Assembly: GCA_032433765.1 (NCBI GenBank)
Contig: JAVIAB010000101.1
Span: 59,579,592-59,643,591 of the forward strand
From: Megaustenia siamemsis
Lineage: Eukaryota > Mollusca > Gastropoda > Stylommatophora > Ariophantidae
DNA: 64,000 bases
Direction: 5' to 3'
Shown one piece after another: positions 56,160 through 64,000 of the stretch (within the stretch, counting starts at the first letter, position 1; each line of letters begins with the position of its first letter). A model generated the notes under the pieces. That model was not told the origin of the DNA, did not search any database, and saw nothing but the letters and a program-made list of their open reading frames with translations. Made by a program: the position numbers and the translations under genes.

Positions 56160-56468
56160 TAAGGTATGAGACTTAAACCGGCGTCTTAGCACGAGACTTT
56201 ACACCCATATGTGCTCGGCCGCCTGTCCAGAAGTGTTCGGAGACTTCTAGATAGCGTCGCTTCAAGCATCGAAACTCACGATGCAAGAACGCATTCCTCA
56301 TCTTCCCATAGTACTACCCTGGTACCCAATTCTGCTAGCGGCTGGGTCAACCGCGGGGGTATTTATGTTTACTACCACAAGAACAATCCACACTGCTATC
56401 AGCGGATTCGAACACGGGTTGTCCGAACATCGGTAGCCCAGTAGGAGGGTTTGTCCAACACCGAGGCC
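56160..56468 (-). mobile_element. SINE-3 copy b
   Basis: The reverse strand has GGGCCTCGGTGTTGGACAAA, GTGTTCGAATCCGCTGATAG (box B clear), TTGACCCAGCCGCTAGCAGA and ATTGGGTACCAGGG. The tail is CGGCCGAGCACATATGGGTG ... GTCTCGTGCTAAGACGCCGG. It aligns along its length with 51059-51368. Confidence 0.85.
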
Positions 56469-57364
56469 CAAAATCACGACAGAATCTAATAATCAGTGGC
56501 GTATAATGATTTGGCTAGTGCCGACATAATTTTAAAAAACACATACATTATATTCAGTAGGATAATATTAAGTAATATTTGCTAATGACATCACTACATC
56601 TTACATTACTTATTTTTATGTAAATTTTATCTGTCTTGTTTGGGACGAAAATGTGTCGATGACTTTGTCATTGAAGGTACTGTTGGGTTGGTTTCTAAGT
56701 TTCTGAAGGAATGACATCTCAATGGACATTAATGCCAAACCAGATAATCGTTCTTGTGTTTGAGTTGAGCGACAATAAAATGTGATTCTTTTGAGAACAG
56801 TTCTTTCTATAGATGTTGATACGTATTACGTAGGTATAAATAGGGTAGGAAGTTCCGGTAATCAGACATATTTTCACTTTCACTATATAACGCTTCTAAT
56901 TGGCTAGAGCTAAAAATAACCTACGTAACCGCATTCTGTAAAGGTAGCTTTAGCCGTATTATTTTAACTGTCTTTTTTGAATGTCAAGGTCGTTAATTTA
57001 CTAGGTCCGATAGAAGAGAAATGTACTTTAGTGAATAGCGGTTTCAATCTACTATCGTGGATTGGTTTCGGTTTCATTCACAACCGTTGTAGTGGACATA
57101 TGAAAACCTTGTTTTAATAAATGCAAAATAAAGCAAATAATTCATATTGGCCTACGAAATGTGTAATAGAATAGTTGAAAAGTTGTAATATAATTATAAA
57201 TAAATATTTAAAAAATATCCTTTTGTGATTCGTTAATATGTTCAAGACTACCGGCGGTAGCTGCGGCAACATAGAGAATACGCCACTGGTATAAATAACA
57301 TGTGTGCATTAATAATAAATAGTTGTTCACTACATAGTGAACAATAGATTACAAATAAAAGTCA
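56469..57364. other. No gene recognised
   Basis: AT-rich. A CGGCGGTAGCTGCGGC patch near 57252 stands out in GC content but has no frame. No repeats seen. Confidence 0.45.
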
Positions 57365-57660
57365 TCAAAATAAAGTACTGAGGAAGATACATATTCAATA
57401 TATTTTTGACATTGGGAGCAATAGTTCTTATTTGTTATGTAGAACCGATATTAACATATGAATGTGAATCATGGACAATGGGAACAATATACCAGAAATT
57501 TAAATGAGGATGTAGTATTGTGGTTTTACAGAAGAATGTTGAGAATACAATGGGCAGGCAAGAAGAGGATATTAAAGCGTTCTGAAAAAGACAAAATCAA
57601 AAGAAGAGCTAGTTTCAATGTTAGTAATAAACACTTATTTGTTTGCCTTGAATTGAGACG
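57365..57660 (+). mobile_element. LINE L-A fragment, RT C-terminus
   Basis: VVLWFYRRMLRIQWAGKKR, then LKRSEKDKIKRRASFNVSNK. Ends abruptly at about 57655, where a second LINE piece starts mid-linker. Confidence 0.75.
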
Positions 57661-59065
57661 GGATCAATGCTATTGAGAAAATACAAAACATCGAGGAACA
57701 GTGGGAAATGCTCAAACAAACGGCTCAAGAAACATCAAAAGAAGTAATACCAACGACTATAAGAATCAGCAAAAATAAATGGATGACAGAAGAAGTAGTA
57801 TAACTAAATGATGAAAGACGAAAACATGACAATGAAGAATGGACATAGAAAATTGCACACACAAAAATAAAAAACAAACAGAAACAAAGAAAGTATAGTT
57901 AAAACATAAATTTGAAGAAATGGAAAAAAAAAACATCAAATCAAAGACTTAACATTTATAAACAATGATTTCAATGAATGAACAGGAAGAAAATAAGTCT
58001 AAATTGCATGAATTTTATTGCAATTGTGTGAAATCAAAGAGAGGAAATATAATAATGTGACAGGAGAAGATGATGGAAAGAAGGACATAATATATCAGTC
58101 AACCCTATGATGATGAAAGACCAGACCTAAACTATTCCAACAAAGACACAGGGCCACCGATTATTGCAGAGTGAAGTGGAGGAGCAATTAAACACATGAA
58201 GAGTGGCTAAGTTCTAGGTCCTGACAGTATATCAATCGAAGAGATAAATGAATTAGGAGAGCAGAGAGTACAAGTCATAACAAAACTACTCAATGACATA
58301 TATAACACTGGACACGTGCCGGAAGATCTACTAAAATCTATCTTTGTAGCCATTCCGACGAAGTCAGGCGCCACTGATTGTGCAGACCATCGCACTATTA
58401 ATCTCATGAGCCATATAACCAGAATATTGCAAATAATCTTCATAAGTTGTGTAAGAAACAACAAAAAAAACCAATGAGGAACAGTGTGGGTTTGCGGAAG
58501 GAAAGGGTACTAATAATGCAACACACATACTGAAAACATTGGTAGAATAAGTAATATAGGTAAATAAGGATCATTACATGTGCTGTATAGACTACACAAT
58601 GCATTTGACAAAGTATTGCATATGAAGATAATGAATATACTGGAGAAATTAAACATTAACCGGGAGGATTTGAGAATCATACAAAAAACATGCACTGGCA
58701 TCAACGAGCGCAATAAGAATTAGCAAACAAGCAGTACAGTTCCAAAATATAAAACAAGGAGTCAAAGATGTGTTCTGTACCCGGATTTGTTTTCACTTTA
58801 CAACAACAATATTATCAGATCAATAGTAGATATAAAACGAATTGAAGTCAACGGTCACAACATAAGCAATATATGGTATGCGGATGACACAGTCGTATCT
58901 CTTGCTGTTCGGAAGTTTTTTATCGATGCAACTGGAGAGACTCTAATGACTAAAATGAAAGTCAAACTAAAGAGAAACAAACAAAGAACTAATTCATCAA
59001 CAATACCACTAGATATGACAGCTTTAAATCCACACATTGTTAACGATATTTGTACAATATAAGTT
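57661..59065 (+). mobile_element. LINE L-A copy, EN-RT linker and RT, degenerate
   Basis: Linker block IEKIQNIEEQWEMLKQTAQE, with a counterpart at 62.1 kb. The RT entry has EEINELGEQRVQVITKLLND, YNTGHVPEDLLKSIFVAI, PTKSGATDCADHRTINLMSH, then NSVGLRKGKGTNNATHI, then GMRMTQS in a frame where Y-DD has shifted (near 58870-58890: WYADDTVV is open in the frame 58787-59062). The frame 58201-58464 is open. Two frames together give a nearly complete RT palm. Inactive. Confidence 0.83.
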
Positions 59066-60465
59066 AAGAACATATATCAGATGCTGCTAGAAGAAAGGAC
59101 TGAGCTGTAGAGAAAGGAAAATCCTGATGAAATGTTACAAGCAAAATGTAATGCATAAAGAAAAGCACACAAGAAACTTGCGACATATTAACCCAAATAA
59201 GGAAAAGGAGAAAAAAATGGGTAACTGACATCTTTAAAAAATGGAATAAAGAAGACAAGCCAAGAAGAGTACCCCACCCCATACAGAAAATAGATAATGA
59301 AATACACAGCATGTGCAAAAAGGCAAAAGAAGACTGCCTCAAAAAAAGATGTCTAGAAATCGAAACTAAAGAAAATGTACCAAATTTAACAAGGATGTAC
59401 ACAAAAATAAAGAGAATAACTAGTAACAATAAAAAAAAACCCACAGAAAGCGGATGTATTGCAAACAAAAATGGGAAAACATGCCAACAGACAACACCGA
59501 CATAATCAATATATGGCACTAATATATAACATAGCTATTTCATGATGACATTGACAGGAAACCACTTATGACATGTACAGCAGGCTATACAATGATAACA
59601 TCGGAAGTAGTAAAAGCTACAAAAACAATGAAAACGGATAAAAAAAAAAGAAGTAGGATCTGACATCGTAGAGACGTCAACTGTGATAATCAATGGAATA
59701 TGAATGACAAAAAGTAATGTTTATGCATTGGAAAAAATATACTAACATCAAGACAAATAACACCAGGGCTAGAACTAAGAATAGCAACTGTTATATATTC
59801 TCAACTTTCCTGGATGGTTCAGAAACATGGACATTAGACAAGACAACAGAACAGAAAATTGAAGCCTTTGAAATTTGGATTTATAGAAGAGTAGTTAGAA
59901 TTCTTCTTCTCCTTTTATCTTTTTAGTTCCCAGTGGAGCAAAGGTCTTCAACAAACACATTCCAAATCGTTCTGTTTTTAGCCATTCTTTTAAGATCATT
60001 CCATGTCTTCTCCATCATCCTCATCTCTGCTTCTATCTGTCTTCTCCAAGAATTCCTTGGTCTTCCTCTTTGTCTTTTCCCCTGGGGATTCCAAAAAAAG
60101 TGCATGTTGTGTAATATTCTCAGTTGGCTTTCTTAGTTCCGTAGTTAGAATTGGATGGGAAGAAAAGAGAGCAAATGATGACGTCTGAAAACAATTAAAA
60201 ATGAAAAGATAACTACTAAACACAAATCAAACATGACAAATACGATTTTTGGGGCTTGTTAAAAGACACACCAACCTACTAAAAGTAATCTTGGAAGCGA
60301 AAATACAAGGTAAAAGAGCAGAAGCAGACCGAGACTAACATGGACGATTAAAATACAAAAATGGACAATTTAGCCTATGACAACTTGCTCTAGCAAAGCA
60401 AGAGGCAGAGCGAAATGACGCATCATGATAGCCAACCTTGAACGCGGAGACAGCACTCAATTATT
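59066..60465 (+). mobile_element. LINE L-E copy, linker and C-terminus, split by an L-B insertion
   Basis: Linker blocks MCKKAKEDCLKKRCLEIETK and MYTKIKRITSNN, then a GCIANKNGKT block, then RT-entry remnants (SEVVKATKTMKTDK). After a large internal deletion the C-terminus appears: LDGSETWTLDKTTEQKIEAF, EIWIYRRVVRI. This is interrupted at 59903-60140 and resumes as IGWEEKRANDDV, IFGA.K, RPRLTWT and MIANLERGDST at about 60425-60460. Confidence 0.8.
59903..60140 (-). mobile_element. Nested LINE L-B insertion with 12-bp target-site duplication
   Basis: Flanked by the perfect repeat GTAGTTAGAATT (59891-59902 and 60141-60152). The reverse strand reads FWNPQGKRQRGRPRNSWRRQ, IEAEMRMMEKTWNDLKRMAK and NRTIWNVFVEDLCSTGN, then a stop and an A/G-rich tail ending GGAGAAGAAG. 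It is a 5'-truncated insertion into the C-terminal codons of an L-E element; joining the flanks restores the host LINE reading (VVRI to GWEEK). Confidence 0.95.
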
Positions 60466-61369
60466 ATAATGTTAAAGGCACATCTCACAAATGAATAAAC
60501 TGTAAAACACGTCAGAGAGCTCATTCACATCGAAAAGAAACATATATTAATGAAGTATCACACATAAGCCACTTCAGACAGCCTGAAAGATTAGAAGCAG
60601 CAGAAAGTAGGGAACATGAAGATACCACCAGACAGTTGATACATCTGAGAATACTGATTCGGACTTTCTAGTTCCCTTGACGCCGGAAAGTCATTATGGC
60701 AAAGAATAGTAAAATAAAGTTGAGTAAATGTCATCTCATCTTTGCACAAATTATTCTAGATCATATTACTTACCTCAGATCGCTTTTCGATATTTACGTG
60801 CTAAGAAGACGTAATGAATTAATGTTAACAGAAATATGCAATTTATACAATTCGATGCATCATTCTTCGTTTGCTTATTCCCTTCCTCGTTTGTCTTTCA
60901 GCGTCGAGGGAAGATACAGTTTGCTACCTTTTGCTTTTTTGTTTGCCTTTACAACTGTTGTTGCCTAGTATTTCTAATATTCCGTCAATCTATCTTTGTC
61001 GTACATGTCAGGTCGGGTAATTTAATCTCCTACTGTATGTAGTAAACAGTACAACCTGCGGCTGCCCTGTTCCCTTGCAGATAAGCTCGGGAGAGCAAAC
61101 AGCTAAGGAGGGTACCCCGAAGTAAAAACATCCCAACTGCCTTGTGGGTGAGACTTTTTAGTCAAAGGCTAGCGGAGTCAACCGTAAACAAACCGATGGA
61201 AGCAACAGACAACCACCGTCGTAGCTTCTTTGTGTTATCATTAATTGCCACAATAAAAGAAATCACAACAACGTTAAGGGGGATTTCCAATGAAAAACAC
61301 TCGTCCGGTAGGGGACATGTGCTAAAGTGATACACGATCGTCATCAAGATACTGTAAGCAACGTAAAGA
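60466..61369. other. Unassigned; possible 5' region of the following LINE
   Basis: No long frame of known type. The part from about 61030 to 61370 directly precedes the LINE endonuclease and may be its 5' untranslated region. A phrase near 60970-60995 (TAGTATTTCTAATATTCC.TCAATC) resembles one near 29805-29830, so an additional repeat family is likely. Confidence 0.35.
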
Positions 61370-63828
61370 TAAAATAGACTCTAAAGTTAGGTACTTGGGA
61401 TATGAGAACAGTTACGCAGAAGGGTAAACAAACTGTAAAACATAATACATGCAATGAACAGAATGAGTTTACATTTACTGGGACTTTGCGAAATGAGATA
61501 CACTGGATCAGGGGAGATATATTCTGATGAACATAAAATAATCTATTCTGGAGGTACTGAACATCAAAGAGGAGTAGGTATCATCTTGAAAACAGAAAGA
61601 GTAAGAACAATAAAAGGCGTTTACCCAATATCCTTTAGTGAAATTTAATTGGAAGCCATTAGGTATAAATCTTATACACGTTTATGCACCAACAGCGGAC
61701 AGTCTAGAGTAAACAAATAATACATTTTAAGAGTTAAATAAAGCAGTTATGGTTTAGGCGAGATGAATGAAAGACGTGAGAAACTTATTGACTGGGCAAG
61801 AACAAACAACATAATTATATGAAATACCTGGTTCAAGCATCATCCAAGTTGTATGTGGACATAGAAAAGCCCAGAAGACAACGCACGTAATCAAATTGAT
61901 TACATAAAGATAAGCAATAGATTTAGAAACAGTCTTTTGTGTGTGAAAACTAAACTAGGGGCAGAGTGCAATAGCGATCATGTACCAGTTGTGGAAAAGC
62001 TTAGAGTAAAATTAAAAGCAACAAAACGAGCCTCAGATAACATCAAATAAAATTTAGATTTACTAAAATCAGACAAGAAGTTGCAAAACAAATATAAAAT
62101 CACAATTCAGAACCGGTACAATGCAATATAGAGGATACAGAACATTGATGAGCAGAGGGAAATGCTAAAAGAATCAATGCAAAAAACATCAAAAGAGTTC
62201 ATACAATCCGTGATTCCAAATTCAAAAAAGAAATCTTTTGACAGATTACATTTTACAGCTAATGGATATACGAAGAAGAAAAAAAGAAAATAAAGATGGG
62301 TATAGGAGATTCAATTTTAAAAAAATGTATTAAAATGCAATGAAGCAAATGAAGCATGGCTAAAACAGAGATGTGAAGAGATTGAAATGCAACAAAAAGG
62401 AGATGCCAAAGCTATACAAACAATTTGAAGAATTAACAGAAAGAAAAACTCAATCAAGAATTGAATGTTTAAAATCACATGTAGGAGAACTGTTGATTGA
62501 ACAAGAAAGCGTAATGGAACGATGAACATAGTGCATTAAAGATAATTATAATGATGGACGAACAGAAGTAAATATTAAGGATAATGGAGAAGGACCAGAA
62601 ATATTCAAAGAAGAATTGGAAGACTCATTGCGCAATATTAAAGCAATAAAAGCTCCTGGAAAGATAATATAAATAAAGAAGAGATTGAAGCCATGAATGT
62701 TTTGTGGAATATAAATAATAACAAAAATATTGAATGATATCCACAACAGCTGATATATACCAGACGACATGCTCAAATCAATATTCTTAGCCCTAACAAA
62801 GAAATCGGATGCGATTGAATGCAATGATCATATCACATTAAGTATTATGAGTCACATGACTAAGATATTACTATGAATCATCATGCGAAGAGTGTGAAAC
62901 AAAATCAGTCCATAAATTAGTGACGAACAGTGTAGTTTTGTTAGAGATAAAGTAACGAAGCAATGCCATATACATCATAAGCTCTTTAGTAGAATGACCC
63001 ATATAGGTGACCACAGATCTATACCTATGTCTAATATATTATACCAAAGCATTTGACAAAGTAAAGCACCAAGAAATAATCACAATTTTAGAAAGCATAA
63101 ACGTAGACAGCAAAGATCTAAGAATAATAAAGAACATGTATTGGCAACAAACAGCGACCATAAGAACTGGAAACCAATTGGGCATGTTTCAACAAATAAA
63201 ACAGCGTGTTAGACAAGGTTGTGTGATGTCACCAGATTTGCTTAATATTTATAATTAGATTATTTTAAGATCCACAAGGGGCATGCCTGGAATAACAATC
63301 GAAGGTCATAATATAAATAATCTAAAGTAAGCTGATGATACAGTCTACATCGCGAGAGTGAAAATGAGTTACAAGAAATGTTGGACATCATAGTGAAGGA
63401 AAGCAAAAATAAAGGATTCCTTGCCTTAATAGCAGAAAGACAGAAGTAATGGTAACAACAAAGAAAAAGACATCACCTCAGTGCAAAATAAAGACAAGTG
63501 GATATATATTAAAACAGGTAAATTAATTTCAATATTTGGAAACTTTGTTAACATCAGACGGAAGATGTAGAACAGAGATAAGATGCAGAATGGGTCAGGC
63601 AAAGGCAGCTTTCCAACAAATGATGAATATATTATGCAATCCATTTTTGACAATGGAAATAAGATAAAGAGTTCTTAAATATTATGTAGAGCCAGTCTTA
63701 ACATGTAGATGTGAATCATTGGTAATAGGACAATCAACAAGTAAATCACAGGAGTCTGTAGAAATGTGGTTTTACTGAAGAATGTTTTGAATACCATGGA
63801 AGCTAAAAAGAGTAATGAAAACGTTCTG
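61370..63828 (+). mobile_element. LINE L-A copy, nearly full length (EN to RT thumb), inactive
   Basis: Endonuclease: MNRMSLHLLGLCEMRYTGSG, EHKIIYSGGTEHQRGVGIIL, QIDYIKISNRFRN and CNSDHVPVV (catalytic SDH near 61971-61985). Linker: RIQNIDEQREMLKESMQKTS. RT: LYLCLIYYTKAFDKVKH, GMFQQIKQRVRQGCVMSPDL, then an ADDT block whose Tyr is a stop (near 63328). Thumb and C-terminus run to ESVEMWFY..ECFEYHGS and break off at GAAAACGTTCTGAACAG, about 63828. The last 75 or so codons seen in other copies are missing. Many stops. It anchors the domain order for all other L-A pieces. Confidence 0.88.
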
Positions 63829-64000
63829 AACAGTTGGTTTGGGGCTAATTGTACGTTACAACGTCACTGCTATAATGACTCAGTTTGTGACCAAATTACA
63901 GGAACATGCCCAAACAATAACAGTTGTCAGCATTAATATTTCAGACCCCAGTGTCAGTACTTGGATCTCGTTTACAAATACGCCCAAAAGCTGAACCTAC
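63829..64000. other. Sequence beyond the LINE break
   Basis: Unrelated to the LINE 3' end and not recognised; runs to the window edge. Confidence 0.4.

Noticed and set aside
57661..63828. An active LINE able to move
   Set aside because: The best copies all have multiple stops or frameshifts. The catalytic Tyr codon of the 61-63 kb copy is a stop, and its 3' end is missing.
1..64000. A novel defence or biosynthetic gene system
   Set aside because: No cluster of intact genes exists in the window; all coding traces of any length are retrotransposon remnants or frames created by repeats.

Overview
The window reads as repeat-dominated nuclear DNA of an animal. It is AT-rich, has no operons and no confidently identifiable host gene, tRNA gene or rRNA gene. 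Nearly every recognisable coding trace is a decayed non-LTR retrotransposon (LINE). tRNA-derived SINEs occur in several families, and about 14 kb is tandem repeat. The LINE and SINE mix resembles what is common in lophotrochozoans, especially molluscs. That assignment is an inference; nothing here names the species.

Layout. 1-3625 is a 45-bp minisatellite cut by the window edge. 5.1-15.8 kb holds LINE fragments, a SINE-LINE block duplicated about 4.2 kb apart (6903-9666 and 11067-14045), and mosaic pieces of an RNase H-bearing LINE. 15.8-21.1 kb holds four tandem arrays (72, 20, 68 and 61 bp). The last two lie inside an old RNase H-type LINE and appear to have grown out of its own reverse transcriptase (RT) sequence. 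22.6-26.6 kb is a pile of LINE pieces in both orientations. 26.6-29.6 kb is a GT-rich 16-bp array split by a TTAA-flanked mini-transposon. 31.4-33.4 kb is the best RNase H-type LINE copy, split by a dimeric SINE. 33.5-41.6 kb is mostly arrays of 5, 46, 35 and 27/28 bp. 42-56 kb carries interspersed short repeats, SINEs, a LINE-derived 61-bp array, a 31-bp array and a G-rich array. 57.4-63.8 kb is a run of LINE copies ending in a nearly full-length but stop-riddled element.

Five LINE groups are separated by their C-terminal signatures. The labels are mine, not database names. L-A has endonuclease (EN) plus RT, ends in a Tyr-Ala-Ser-rich tail and has a (GAT)n 3' tail. L-B ends in a WRRQIEAE / VEDLCSTG block and has a (GAA)n-like tail. 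L-C has EN, RT and RNase H, and ends in a WTCSECNDDD block. L-D is an RT with a (GATA)n tail. L-E ends in MIANLERGD. The SINE families are SINE-1 to SINE-5, plus an unnamed family of about 430 bp (R430).

No CRISPR, toxin, viral or multi-gene system was found. The most notable observations are three satellites that seem to be amplified LINE coding sequence, a central domain shared by otherwise different SINE families, an insertion history dated by intact target-site duplications, and a snap-back palindrome inside a LINE. All identifications come from reading translations by eye; no database search was run.
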